The position numbers and the translations under genes were made by a program. A DNA stretch of 64,000 bases from Iris pallida (taxonomy: Eukaryota > Streptophyta > Magnoliopsida > Asparagales > Iridaceae), in assembly GCA_029216955.1 (NCBI GenBank), contig JANAVB010009598.1, positions 23,804,322 through 23,868,321 of the forward strand, written 5' to 3'. Below, one piece after another: positions 10,545 through 21,375 of this stretch. Position 1 is the stretch's first letter. Every line of letters begins with the position of its first letter. The notes below the pieces were generated by a model that worked only from the letters and a program-made list of their open reading frames with translations, searched no databases and was not told the origin of the DNA.

Positions 10545-12021
10545 AATTGACAGGATTTACATCGATCCTGGGTCGTCAATTAGCATAATCCTTCAAAGTA
10601 TGCCAAGACCCCTGAGGATTCCTACTAGTGACCTGACTTACACTAGTACTAAGATAGTTGGTTTTAACTCTGGCAAGAGTAAACCACTGGGAAAGATTCG
10701 TCTGAAGATTCAGATTGGCGATCTGCGAACTATGGTAACCTTCTATGTTATCAACTCAGATGTATCCTACAATATTCTTCTTGGAAGACCGTGGATTCAT
10801 GAACACAACATTGTGCCTTCAACTCTCCACCAATGCTTTAAGTATGTGGATTCTCAAGGAGTTGTAAAGACTGAATTTGCTTATATCAATCCCTTCAAGG
10901 GTATCGAAGCCTATTTTTCTGATTCAAGGCTTTATAAACAAGAACATGTGAAAGAGATATCAGACATAGCTGAAGATCAATCTTTTATTGAAGATCAGTC
11001 TATTAATGAAGATCCTCCAGAAGAACAACCTTTGAAGATCATAGTCAAAGGACGAATCCAATCCCAATCTGTCAATGATCAACCTTTGGTAATCAAGGTT
11101 AAAGGAAGAACTCAAGCTTCATCTGAGGAATCAGTAAATGTTCCTACTAAGAGCCATGTTCAACCCTTTTTGATTAAGGTCAAAGGGCGTACTTCTTGTA
11201 CGAATGATCCAGAACCACCATTGATTGTCAATCTTGGAAAACCTACGCAGAAGACGGATAATGGTCCACTGATAATTAATCCGAAGCGTAGCAGTCAAAT
11301 CGTAAATGATGTAAATATTGATCATTCTGTACTTTTTGATATCAATGAAGATTTCCTTTTCGAGTATATGGCTGCCAAGTTTATTGAAAGAATGACTTTA
11401 TCTACTGATAATCAAAGTCATCAATCTAAAGGCGACATAGAACCAGAAGAAACTTTATACATCAACTATAAAGAAAATTCCTTTCCTCTTCAGGTTGATG
11501 TTGGTCCTTATGCTCAAAAGTTCTTAACATCTTCTACTTATCTACTTCCGGTAGTTGCTCAATCACAAGCTTGTGTAACTTATAGACGTCATGAAGAATC
11601 TTATTTCGTGGTTCCGTCTGATAAGAAAAACAAGCGCCAAATTGTTTTTGGCTTGGCTAGAAATATACTTGTTGCTCAGACAGATGATCTGAAAGATAAA
11701 GATGAAGGAAGAATCCGAATTGACAAATATAGTCAACAATCCATCAAGATCATTCAGAATATGGGATATAATTTAAAGACTATGCAAGGCCTCAATCAGT
11801 GCAAAGGTAGACGACTCCCGTTATGTGGTGATCCGTTTTACCAGAAGACTCGTCATGGATTGGGATATGATCCATCCCATATGTTTAATGACGATATACA
11901 AGAAGAATTCTCTTCTAATTCCTCACAATCATCTGATTCAGAAGAAAACCAATTCATCGAATCGGATATATCTCGTTCCTCATATGATGAATTCGAACGT
12001 GTATCTTCAACTTTCCATTAG
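10501..12021 (+). pseudogene. Element A aspartic protease and C-terminal tail
   Basis: The retropepsin-like domain covers about residues 1-120: the active site reads IDPGSSISI (near 10558-10585), followed by the flap region and YNILLGRPWIHEHN (10770-10806). A tail follows with four or five copies of a PL-x-IKVKGRTQ-like unit (11020-11300) and a second G-patch-like stretch (about 11757-11870, ending RHGLGYD). It ends in TAG at 12019-12021 after an acidic Ser-rich end. In C the protease is followed by the same kind of repeats, a G-patch and then RT; here nothing of RT is found. The frame is open over 506 codons, the longest intact piece of A. No flanking intact gag precedes it. Confidence 0.78.
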
Positions 12022-12217
12022 GATTTATTCTTGAGTTGACCTCCTTTCCTTTCCAATAAAATAGGTTAGGTCATCCACTTCTTCTATCAATATTTGACAT
12101 ATATGCTCATAATGTCTGTCTTCTTAATCCCCAGCTACCAAAGTTTGGTCAAGCTGATTACTCATCTCTTTTGAGAGAAATTTTTATCTTCCATCTTATC
12201 AGTTGGTATAGAAAGCT
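12022..12217 (+). other. Spacer between gag-protease stop and hairpin array in A
   Basis: AT-rich sequence without any RT, RNase H or integrase remnant and without ORFs of note. It contains TTGAGTTGACCTCC and TAGGTTAGGTCATCC, weakly complementary to each other. Confidence 0.6.
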
Positions 12218-12545
12218 AAATTTATTATTTATCACGTTCTTATAACCTCTAAATAAATATTAAATTTGCTGATGTTTTCTATCTATCATGTCCATTTGAC
12301 CTCTGTATAGATATTAATCGACTTTTCTTTGAGTTCTTACATACTACCATGTTCATATTACCTCTGATAGTATTATGCTCTAAAAACAGAAAACGTAATT
12401 TCATTATCTATCATGTCCATATTACCTCTGGATAGATATAATACGTTGAGTTTAAAAGACTTATCACGTCCATATTACCTCTGATAAGTGTTTTCTATCT
12501 CATACCTATTGTTTAAATTCCAAATAAACGATAGGATCATAAAAC
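12218..12545 (+). repeat. Array of stem-loops with conserved loop (element A)
   Basis: Five successive inverted repeats share a loop like CATGTCCATATTACCTCTG but differ in stems. Unit 1: 12218-12267, arms TATTTAT/ATAAATA, plus an outer AAATTTA/TAAATTT. Unit 2: 12280-12313, TATCTAT/ATAGATA. Unit 3: 12341-12373, ATACTA/TAGTAT. Unit 4: 12392-12447, TATCTATC/GATAGATA, with outer AACGTA/TACGTT. Unit 5: 12459-12489, ACTTATCA/TGATAAGT. A sixth hairpin (12515-12545, CCTATTGTTTA/TAAACGATAGG, one G-U pair) lacks the loop. Changing stems with a constant loop points to selection on RNA folding. Element C has a related array after its pol gene. Function unknown. Confidence 0.8.
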
Positions 12546-12613
12546 AAATCTTTCATTCATTTCTGGTGGAAACACTACAAAATGAATAAGACAAAAGATG
12601 ACAAAATACTCTC

Positions 12614-12837
12614 TTAAGGTGGAGTGGAAACATCTTGAAACAACTTCTTAAATTCTTCTAGCCGCTTGCCACGAGAACTCATAACCTTCTTGGTAGCCTC
12701 AGCACGTCGAGCTTCGGGGGTGCAAATACACGAAAGTTCAGCGAAAGTGATTATCAAATTGTCCTTGGCTTCATCAAGGGTTCTGATGGTTGACTCAGCC
12801 CCAAAAGCTTGTTCTTCTAAAATTGAGCTTTGGGTGA
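12614..12837 (-). pseudogene. 3' end of element A antisense gene (split by element B)
   Basis: On the minus strand an open frame enters from the junction with element B and runs about 73 codons to TAA at 12614-12616. It is charged and helix-prone (Glu, Lys, Arg, Ala-rich) and ends in KLFQDVSTPP. The other side of B, at 51268, carries the upstream part of the same gene, which ends abruptly in a similar helix-prone region. Part of the gene at the junction is missing, because B's left LTR and the adjoining host bases are deleted. Confidence 0.7.
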
Positions 12838-13114
12838 GATGTATCCGCTAAGGGGATAACATCGCCCAACAAGATCCATATAGTACTAATCCGTGTTTCC
12901 AACGTGTCAGCATCATGTAAAGTAATCTAAAGCAGGAAATATACTCCTAATGCAGGATATGAAATGATTAGAGAATGTACTCGCCTGTAACCGGTGAATC
13001 TGAGAGAATATAGAATGTCCGAGGAGTGGTGTCTGTCTCCTATAGAATAGTACAAGTCACTATGAGTCTACAATGATAATACGATGCAAATTAATGCATT
13101 CTACATAAAACTAG

Positions 13115-13179
13115 GTCAATCTAGACCAAAGTCAACCCTTGGTCAACTCTGGTCAACCCTAAAGTCAAACCTAAGTCAA
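13115..13179 (-). promoter_or_regulatory. W-box cluster in B 3' LTR
   Basis: Six GTCAA cores (TTGAC on the minus strand) within 65 bases, equivalent to 1586-1661. Confidence 0.5.
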
Positions 13180-15515
13180 TTAGTCTAATCTAGGTCTGAC
13201 AAGACTATTCTAGGTTTTTTAGGCTAATCTAGGCACTACCATGTCAAGCCTACCAATACACACATTGGTATATAGGTAATAATCTAATTAGAGTATATAA
13301 CCTATAGCCTCTATACCCTATTACCCATATATCATAACACATTATATTACACAATATCATATATATATACATACATTTTCACACAATCCTATCCATAACT
13401 AATATATGTAGGAAACTAATATATCTATCCTATAGCCTACTAGATACATCTCTACATACACCATATCATATAATACATATATAAACACATATACCCATAA
13501 ATAGGAAACTTATAAATATTACAAAGCATATATTATATATATACATAGGAAGGGAGAGAGGAGAGACACAAGTGTACCAGTGTATGTGTGTGCATATATT
13601 ATGAACAGTGTATACATGTGTATGTGTAGAGTGCATTGTGTGTGTGAGCTCAGAATATGAAAACAGTGGCTAATAGGATAACAGTGAACTACACTAATTA
13701 GCAAAAAACTAGAAATGATACACATTGGGACACCATCTAGTGAGGGGTTAATCTCAGGTTCATTCATTGCAAAAGGAAAGGAAGTCAATTTACAATCAAA
13801 ATAATACCCAAACTTAACATCCTATTTTCAGGTTTTTATAGAAAACAACATTGCAAATAATGAAAATGAATGAATTCAGTTTTAACAAAAGGAAAGGCCA
13901 ACATCAGTTGTACACAGGGAAGCCCAGTTCAAACCAATATCCCCTTTCTCAGGCATGGGAACACAACATTTAAGACCCAGTTAAAACCCAATCTCAGATT
14001 ATCATGTTTGCAGAAATAATCATTGAAATCAATTCAAGGTAAACTCAGATTTTAGTAAATTTTGGAGGGAAAGGAAAGCAATTCAAAGTGAACCATTCAC
14101 ATAGTTAAACTAAGGAAACAAATCTCAGTTTCCTGAGATGAGCAACATTGCAACAATTAAAAATGAATCAGTTAAAGCAATGGCGTTTCAACATTGAAAT
14201 GAATGGAAGAAATTCTCAGGTTAAACATTCCAACTCAGTTCAACATGTTTAACATTCAACCAACCTTTATTTACAATATAATGAAGAACTAAACTCAGGT
14301 TTTATCAATGCAAGGGAAGGAATCAAACTAGGTATACACAATGCAAAAACTGGAAATGTAATACTTCCAACCTCCCCCTCCATTCTCAGGTTATAACAAT
14401 TCAAAAAGGAAAGGAATTAACTCAGTGTATACAGAAAACCAATTCAAGTTAATACCCCATTCTACACATCCCAAAGCCAAACATGATGCCATACACTTAG
14501 TTAACATAATTTGTAAAATGTAGGGATCCTAATTAGTTAAAAAATCATAACACAATAGGGAATTAAATGGTTTTGAAAACTGGAATACGCGTATCAGTGA
14601 TGTATCAGGAATTTGCACTGTTCAACCAAAATCGAGCCAAAACACAACATTAAACCCAAACAAATATGTAAACCTAAAATAACAGAGATTAACCATGATA
14701 TTTAGGATCTAACTAATCATTAAAACATCATTTAAAATATTAAAAACGATTTAAACACGGGAATACAAATCCAGAACACATACGCACACAGTGTGTCCCC
14801 GTGCATACGAAAATACGTGTCCGACATGACACAAGAGCTTGTGAAATTTTGCGAGCCTCGTGTCAGGCAGTGCCCCAACCACCATGTCAAATTTCTTGTG
14901 TCGAGGTGGCGTATCCTGCGTGCAGTAGCCCCCGAGTAGCAGGGAAGCTACAGCGCCGCGCGTACGCACCCGCACCCGCGTGTTCCCATGTCCCCCACGA
15001 CTCGACACGACACGCAAATCACCACCACACGACACTGGAAAACCCTAAGCAACACCTAGGACTAATTTCTTATTCATTTAGATTTCAAAAACTCGAACGA
15101 AGTGTCCTTTGAGACATTTCGTCGAACACCATAACTAACCACTGATACGTGTCCGATAAGGACACATAATGGGTCCAAAACCAAGGGTTAGCCTATCCTA
15201 CTATTAGGTTAGGGCTAGGGCATTCCTAAAATGATTTTTAACAGAATTTATGAGCAAAGGAAAGGATTATACCTATAGGTGAACAAGCTCTCAAAAAGCC
15301 CCAATGAAATGATTCCTCAAACCACCAAAAGTTCTCCAAATTGATTCCTCCCTGTAAAAACTCAATACCAATAGTAAGAACAATGGATTTAGGTTCCATT
15401 ACAATTTGTTTGAAGGAATTTGGAGAAGAAATGGGTTTTCTAAGAATTTACAAAGATGGGGACTCACCTCTTCCAAATGGCAATGTTTCCTAAAGTGGCA
15501 ATCCTAATTTTAGGA

Positions 15516-15528
15516 GCATATAAATAGG
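15516..15528 (-). promoter_or_regulatory. TATA-like site in B LTR
   Basis: Minus-strand CCTATTTATATGC, equivalent to CCTATAAATATTC at 3078. It lies upstream, in element orientation, of the CGTGTC-rich and GC-rich segment. The right LTR has the same at 50849-50860. Confidence 0.45.
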
Positions 15529-15934
15529 GGGGCTGACCATAGGGGTTGGTCATATTTTCTAGGGTTAGGGCTTGGTTTAATGGGTGTGGGCTATGGGCCT
15601 TTAAGCCTATTAGTCATAAAATGACTTGTGATTTCACAAGCCATTACTTAATCAATCTAGCCCCTAATTTCACCAAAATAATCCCAATGAGTTAATCCTC
15701 ATGAACTTAAGTCAACCTAGGTTCTCAAATCCCAATCACAAAGTCAAGACCTAGGTTTTCCACTAGGTTAGTCTACAAGGTCAACATAAGTCAAAGTCTC
15801 TAAAACACCAAAAACAATTATTCTAAAAATCACTCAAAAATCACATTAATTATAAATAATAATAATAATTCAAAATTAATTCCAAAATTTTAAAATGACC
15901 AAAATACCCTCAAGCTAGAAATGTGGTAGTGACA

Positions 15935-15949
15935 AATCTACCCACCTTA
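15935..15949 (-). other. Polypurine tract of element B
   Basis: Read on the minus strand: TAAGGTGGGTAGATT, directly abutting the 3' LTR, the normal place for plus-strand priming. Just upstream in element orientation is AAATTTCGAGGACGAAATTA, which is also found before the PPT of F (62049-62068). Confidence 0.8.
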
Positions 15950-16013
15950 AAATAATTTCGTCCTCGAAATTTAAAGGCGAAACTAACTGCTAAGAAGGAT
16001 AGAAAAGTATACC

Positions 16014-16436
16014 TCAAGGTCCAAAAAGATAGGGGTATCGCTCGCGCATCTCATCCTCCCGCTCCCAGGTAGACTCTCCTGGAGAATGATGCCTCCATGC
16101 GACGCGTACCAAGGGTATCACCTGGTTCCTTAATACCTTCTCCCGGCGATCCAAAACCTCCACAGGCTACTCTAGATAACTGAGAGTAGGTCCAACCTCT
16201 ATCTCCGAGTGATCGAGCACATGGCTAGGGTCAGCCACGTACCGTCTCAACTTTGATACGTGAAATACGTTGTGAACTTCCACTAGTGTAGGTGGCAAGT
16301 CTAGCCTGTATGCCATGTCACCGACTCTCCCGCTGATAACGAAAGGGCCGATGAAGCACGGGCTAAGCTTCCCACCTCCACCAAAACGTGTCGTACCACG
16401 AGTCGGAGATATCCGCAGAAAAACCATGTCTCCAAC
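16014..16436 (-). pseudogene. Element B integrase C-terminus with chromodomain
   Basis: Starting after the intron, the frame reads VGDMVFLRISPTRG, then GKLSPCFIGPF and YRLDLPP...VHNVFHVSKLRRYV, the typical Tekay integrase C-terminal block. It continues with DPSHVLDHSEIEV and, after one TAG at 16167-16169, WRHHSPGESTWEREDEMRER and YLF to TGA at 16014. The last part is the chromodomain, which targets integration by binding histone marks in chromoviruses. The TAG splits the chromodomain region; otherwise the frame is open. Confidence 0.85.
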
Positions 16437-16540
16437 CTAATCACAAGCAAGGTCTCAAATTACTAAAAATCAAACATGATCAATCAAACAAAACAAAACA
16501 AAAATACAACCTACTTCTAATCCTATCTCTAAATTTGTAC
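16437..16540 (-). other. Probable spliceosomal intron within element B pol
   Basis: A 104-base insert begins GTACAA (16540) and ends TGATTTTTAG...TTGTGATTAG (16437) on the minus strand. It is rich in T and falls between codons for LEFE and VGDMVF, which are contiguous in ordinary Tekay integrases. It contains stops in frame and its length is not a multiple of three, so splicing would be needed to restore the protein. Canonical GT-AG ends and U-rich composition fit a plant intron. A random insertion that happens to have these ends is the alternative. Confidence 0.6.
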
Positions 16541-17356
16541 CTCAAACTCCAGCGGCCTTCGGTGGCTATCGGCCCAGTGCCGATGTCTGTCCTGCGCCAC
16601 GCGAAGTCTGTCCCCGATGAGCTTTACCTTCTCGGCTGTGTCAACAACCATCTCTGGTCCCAGTAAAGCTCGCTCTCCAACATCATCCTAAGACAAGGGT
16701 GTACGACACCTACGCCCGTACAGAGCCTCAAACGGTGACATCTCAATGCTGGCCTGATAAGTGTTATTGTAAGCAAACTCCACCAAATGCAGGTGATCCT
16801 CCCAGGAACCTCCAAAATCTAGGACGCACGTCCGCAGCATATCCTCAAGCGTCTGAATAGTCCTCTCTGACTGTCCGTCCGTCTGAGGGTGGTATACGGT
16901 ACTAAACTTGAGCTGAGTGCCCAAGCTAGTCTGCAGACTCCTCCAGAAATGGGAAGTAAAGAGACTATCCCGATCTGAGACTATGCTGACGGAAACTTCG
17001 TGAATCCTGACTATCTGTCTCATATACAACTCCGCTAGCCTCTCTGTAGACGTACCCACCTTGAATGGCAAGAAGTGGGCTGATTTCGTCAACCTGTCAA
17101 CGATGACCCAAATCGCGTCTTTTCCTTCTGGCGTACGCGGCAATCCCGATACAAAATCCATGGTAATATGTTCCCACTTCCACTCTGGAATAGGCAACGG
17201 CTGTAATAATCCTCCGGGCCTCTGTCTCTCTGCCTTGACCTGCTGACAGATCAAGCATCTAGCTACGAAGTGGGACACCTCCCTCTTTATCCCGTACCAC
17301 CAGACATGCTCTCGTGGATCCCTGTACATCTTGTTGGCACCAGGATGTATAGAGTA
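16541..17356 (-). pseudogene. Element B integrase
   Basis: Opens in frame with RT after a single TAG (17355-17357). The zinc-binding region shows IHPG and [10 protein letters not shown]. The catalytic core has D in [10 protein letters not shown] in IVSDRDSLF and E in DGQSERTIQ, spaced as in a DDE integrase, then [21 protein letters not shown] stop near 16688 is followed by further integrase-like sequence in the same frame down to the intron at 16540. All three catalytic acids remain, but the stops make this copy inactive. Confidence 0.88.
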
Positions 17357-19018
17357 CTACGATCTGTGAGCCTCCTGCATAACCTGCTCTCTGAGCTCCC
17401 CGCTGGGCATACATAACCGGGAACCGTGCCTCAGGGCACCATCCTCTGCAAGTGAGAACTCAACATCCTCCACTCCTGTACTGATCTGCTCTCGGATACA
17501 CCGCAGAGCCACATCATCAAACTGTGTCGCCTTGATCCTGTCCATCAAGTTCGACTGTATCTGAAGGCCCCATAACTGCATCTGCACCCCTGGCACAATC
17601 ACCTCAATCCTAAGGCTCTCCAAATCTACAAGCAGGTGCCGATCCATAGTCAAACACATGGCTGTCGGATACCTACTCAAGGCATCGGCAACCACGTTGG
17701 CCTTCCCCGGGTGATACTGAAGTACGATGTCAAAGTCCTTCATCAACTCAAGCCACCTACGCTGTCTCATGTTGAGCTCCTTCTGTGTAAATACATACTT
17801 CAAGCTCTTGTGATCTATGAAAATCTCCACCCTCTCGCCATACAGATAGTGCTTCCATAACTTCAAACCAAAAATCACCGCCGCCAGCTCCAGGTCATGG
17901 GTAGGGTAGTTCTTCTCATGGGGACGCAATTGCCTGGAAGCATAGGCAATCACCTTCCCATGCTGCTGCAAGACGCAACCCAGCCCCTTCCCTGAAGCAT
18001 CACTATAAATAGTGAAACCACCTGATCCTGAAGGCAATGTCAGAATCGGAGCTGTCGTAAGCCGCTTCTTCAACTCATCAAAAGCTGTCTGACACTTCTC
18101 TGACCAAACATACTCAGTATCCTTCCGGGTCAATCGTGTCAACGGCTCTGCAACTCGGGAGAAATCCTGCACAAATCTCCTATAGTATCCTGCCAGCCCC
18201 AGGAAACTCCTGATCTCTGCCACTGAAGTCGGCGCTGTCCAAGCCTCAACTGCTACAATCTTCTTGGGGTCAACTGAGATACCATCTCCAGTCACCACAT
18301 GCCCCAAGAAGTCCACTCGGTCTAAGAAAAACTCACACTTGGAGAGTTTCCCATAAAGCTGCTCCCGCTTGAGAGTCTCTAGCACTATCCGCAGATGCTC
18401 CTCGTGCTCCTCCTCTGTCTTGGAATATATCAAGATATCATCAATAAACACCACCACGAACTTGTCCAAGTACTGGTGGAACACCTTGTTCATTAGATTC
18501 ATAAACACTGCTGGTACATTAGTTAGCCCAAACGGCATAACCAAAAACTCAAACTGCCCGTACCGCGTCCTGAAAGCGGTCTTGGGGATATCCTCCTTCT
18601 TCACCTTCACCTGGTGATAACTCGACCTCAAATCAATCTTAGAGAACACCCGAGCTCCGTTCAACTGATCAAACAGATCATCGATCCACGGCAGTGGATA
18701 TCTGTTCTTGATTGTCAGGTTGTTGAGTACCCTGTAGTCGATACACATCTGTATCGACCCATCCTTCTTGGGTACGAAAAGTACCGGTGTACCCCAAGGT
18801 GAAGAACTCGAGCGAATGAAGCACTTGTCCTGCAGCTCATCCACCTGCTTCTTCAGCTCCACCAGTTTACTGTTGTTCACTCGATAGACATGCTCGGAGA
18901 TCGGTTCCGTGCCGGGAACCAAGTCTATCCAGAACTCTACATCTCTGTCCGGTGGAAACCCTGGCAACTCCTCTGGAAATACGTCCATAAACTCTGCGAT
19001 CAAGGGATGCGGAGCCAC
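17357..19018 (-). CDS. Element B reverse transcriptase and RNase H
   Basis: An open frame of 553 codons, the best-preserved gene in the window. It shows [15 protein letters not shown], the RT blocks around [33 protein letters not shown], the catalytic box [14 protein letters not shown] (FIDD, residues about 190-200), and DFLGHVV. RNase H follows with [30 protein letters not shown] and [20 protein letters not shown] (residues about 340-450). It converts the RNA genome to cDNA in the particle. The ATG at the start is probably internal: the protease frame upstream is offset, so a frameshift lies near 19000-19030. The end is a TAG leading into integrase. Confidence 0.93.
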   Translation of the reverse strand: MAPHPLIAEFMDVFPEELPGFPPDRDVEFWIDLVPGTEPISEHVYRVNNSKLVELKKQVDELQDKCFIRSSSSPWGTPVLFVPKKDGSIQMCIDYRVLNNLTIKNRYPLPWIDDLFDQLNGARVFSKIDLRSSYHQVKVKKEDIPKTAFRTRYGQFEFLVMPFGLTNVPAVFMNLMNKVFHQYLDKFVVVFIDDILIYSKTEEEHEEHLRIVLETLKREQLYGKLSKCEFFLDRVDFLGHVVTGDGISVDPKKIVAVEAWTAPTSVAEIRSFLGLAGYYRRFVQDFSRVAEPLTRLTRKDTEYVWSEKCQTAFDELKKRLTTAPILTLPSGSGGFTIYSDASGKGLGCVLQQHGKVIAYASRQLRPHEKNYPTHDLELAAVIFGLKLWKHYLYGERVEIFIDHKSLKYVFTQKELNMRQRRWLELMKDFDIVLQYHPGKANVVADALSRYPTAMCLTMDRHLLVDLESLRIEVIVPGVQMQLWGLQIQSNLMDRIKATQFDDVALRCIREQISTGVEDVEFSLAEDGALRHGSRLCMPSGELREQVMQEAHRS

Positions 19019-19458
19019 CTGCTCCTTGACTGATGCTCCACAGAAGACTCCGCCGTCCTGCTCTGACTGCCGTCGGGTCTACTCAAACTCTGGTTCTCCT
19101 GGCGCCCCGAAAAAACTCTACCCCCACGGCAATCAATGCGGGCATGGTGTCTACTCAGCCAGTCCATACCTAATACAATGTCGTAGTTTGGTAATGGCAT
19201 GACTAGTTGACTCACCCCCAACTCTCGGCCTCCCAAAATGACACTTCGCCCTCTGCAAACATCACTCACGAGGATGACCCCACCCCCGGTCGTGATCTTG
19301 CAGGTCTTAGGCAATGGTTCCGAAATCAAACTGTGTCTAATAGCATACGATACAGACATAAAGCTGTGGGAAGCCCCGGAATCAAAGAGTGCAAATGCTG
19401 GAAGGGAGTCGAGAAGAACCGAACCTGCTATCAGCTCTCCGATGACCTCAGCTGCCAT
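19000..19458 (-). pseudogene. Element B aspartic protease
   Basis: About 150 residues with the retropepsin active site ALFDSGASHSFMS near residues 25-37 and the second conserved block IVLGMDWLSRHHARIDC near residues 93-110. It would process the gag-pol polyprotein. Its frame is not that of RT, nor is it continuous with gag, so frameshifts isolate it on both sides. The first Met may be internal. Confidence 0.88.
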
Positions 19459-19559
19459 GGCGAAAGCTCACCCCTGCTGTCCACCCCGTGCCTGCTGCTG
19501 GTGCTACTGGAACCGCTGCTGCTGGGTCTGCAGGGTTGGTCCCCTCTGCTGGCCTGCTG

Positions 19560-19748
19560 GAGCCTTGGCTGCCCCAGCTCCTCCTGGTATCGGACGCATC
19601 GACGCAACTGGACACTCTCGTATCTGATGGTCTGCTGATCCACACATCAAGCATCTACCGAGTCTCTTTCTGCACTCGTCCAACTTGTGCCCAGGATTTT
19701 GCAGAAAGTATAACTAATAGCCTGCTGCCTGGGTGCCTGCTGCCCTCT
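19560..19748 (-). pseudogene. Element B gag zinc-knuckle region (frameshifted)
   Basis: On the minus strand the stretch encodes a double Cys-His knuckle in a frame different from gag: first NPGHKLDEC with its leading cysteines degraded, then CLMCGSADHQIRECP, a full Cys-x2-Cys-x4-His-x4-Cys box. Element F has the same pair (59358-59475). It would bind the RNA genome. Confidence 0.75.
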
Positions 19749-20789
19749 CTACTGCTGGTGCTGCACCTGCTGAAAAGGTGCACGACCCTGCTGCTGAAAC
19801 TGCTGAGCTGGCCTCTGCTGTTGAAACTGCTGCTGGAAGTGAGGCCTCTTGGCCTGCCCCTGACTGCTACTGTCACTCTGGAAGTCATGACCCCTCTTCA
19901 GCTTCAGCCCTAGGTCGTCCTCCGCCGCCATAGCCCCAGAAAATATCTCAGCAAAAGTGGCATTTCGGTCGCTCTTGGTCAGCGACCGAATCTCTCTAAT
20001 CAGACCTCGGCGAACCTTCCTCGCCTTCGTCTTCTCAGTCAAGTCATTAATGAACCGAGCCAATCTGTAGAACTCCCCGGCATACTCAGCTACCGCCTGG
20101 TTCCCCTGAACCAGAGCCTCGAACTGTGCCTCGATACCTCCCAAGGCAACATCAGGAAAGAACTGCTTCTTAAACAGCTCCTTGAACTGGGCCCAAGTCT
20201 GGCCCTCAACCCCTACTCTGGGATCTGCCTGATACCATGCACGGGCCAAATCCTGCATCTGGCTGCCCGCTGCCTCGATCTGGAGTCGATCTGGTATCTC
20301 TGCTAGTCGGAAGATCTCCTCAATGTGCTCAACCCAGTCATCTGTAACGTGGATGCCCTCTGTGCCGAAGAACTCCCGAAGGTGCATCTTCTGGAAGTCC
20401 TGAATGTCCTTTTCCCTTCGACGGGGCTGCTGCTGGGCCCCCTGAGCTGTGATCATCTCAACAGTGGTGCGTACCAGCTGGTGCGCCTCATCAATCCCCT
20501 GCCGGAAATCGGTAGTCTGCCTCGTCTGCTGCTGCTGGTGCGACTCCAGAATCCTCTCCACGAAGGAGAAGAGATGGGCAACATCTACCATCCTCGCAGG
20601 CGAAGGCTGCTGCATGGGAAGGATCTCTGGAATCACAACTGGCCACCTGACTGCTGGAGGTGCTCCTCCAAAAGCGGCAGAAACATCGACTCCTGAGGGC
20701 TGCACTGGCCCTGTGGCACTGGGAGCTGGCTGCTGGACACGAGAGGTGGCAGACCCCTCTATAGCCTCTCCCGTCACGGGGCGATGCAA
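19749..20789 (-). pseudogene. Element B gag (capsid region)
   Basis: About 346 residues. The Retrotrans_gag core lies near residues 110-265, with FFGTEGIHVTDDWVEHIEEI, ARAWYQADPRV, TWAQFKELFKKQFFPD and YAGEFYRLARFI. A Gln-rich low-complexity tail follows. The frame has no proper ATG: an ATG at 20793 is in a different frame that stays open for 100 codons, so a small frameshift near the start is likely. The knuckle region after the tail is frameshifted. It makes the particle shell. Confidence 0.85.
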
Positions 20790-21024
20790 TCATGTCTCAA
20801 CCATCCTGGAGACACAGATCAAACAAGAAGCAATTACTGAGAATGAGTCGAAATAATCAAAGGAGGACAGTTTAAATTTCTAAGAAGACAATAAGCAACA
20901 AAATAGATATACGGAATCTGATAAGGAATTTTTCTAGTGTGATTGAGTACCTCAAAAAAAATGCTAATTTCTACTGCAGACTGCAGCGATATTCTAGTTC
21001 GAATACCACTACACTTATATTCTA

Positions 21025-21042
21025 GACCTGCATGGGCCACCA
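21025..21042 (-). other. Element B primer-binding site, tRNA-Ile-like
   Basis: Minus-strand TGGTGGCCCATGCAGGTC begins 9 bases after the 5' LTR end. Its complement GACCTGCATGGGCCACCA has the form of a tRNA 3' end and matches, from memory, plant tRNA-Ile(AAT). Elements E and F carry the identical 18 bases. Confidence 0.75.
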
Positions 21043-21375
21043 CTAAAAACGTGTCACGATCCGCACCCTAGAGTAAGGGCACGAGACGTGGGTACGTCCA
21101 GCCTACGCCGCAGTGTCGACGATAGAACGCTGTCTTAGGTCACAACATCTAACAATTGAAGGTAATAACAGTTATACTCCCCGAATGGGGGTGGCATAAC
21201 AGAAATATAACTTAACCACAGCTAAGGTAGAACAGGTAAGATAGATTGATAATGAAAGATAAAATATCCAGAACAGAGAATCACAGAGATACAATCCAGA
21301 GTTCTAAGTGTCTAAAATAGTACATCCCAGAATATCTCAAAGTCTAATACAGTAATCCAAAATAGTAAGACAATC

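Larger units (their letters stand above)
12838..15934 (-). repeat. Element B 3' LTR (left, truncated)
   Basis: On the + strand it ends in GTGGTAGTGACA at 15934, next to the PPT. At the other side it starts abruptly at GATGTATCCGC, which in the complete right LTR lies at 21945, so the outer roughly 890 bases are missing. It preserves the uninterrupted target site of element C at 13201-13205 (AAGAC followed by TATTCTAG). The segment carries AT microsatellites (13350-13560), TG/CA repeats and a TATA-like site. Small open frames in it are LTR by-products. Confidence 0.9.

Noticed and set aside
12218..12545. CRISPR-like array
   Set aside because: The regularly spaced repeats are hairpins with changing arms and irregular spacing, in a plant retrotransposon. 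No cas genes or constant direct repeats are present.
21025..21042. tRNA gene fragment
   Set aside because: Only 18 bases matching a tRNA 3' end are present, at the exact place of a primer-binding site in three elements. There is no D-arm or anticodon arm.
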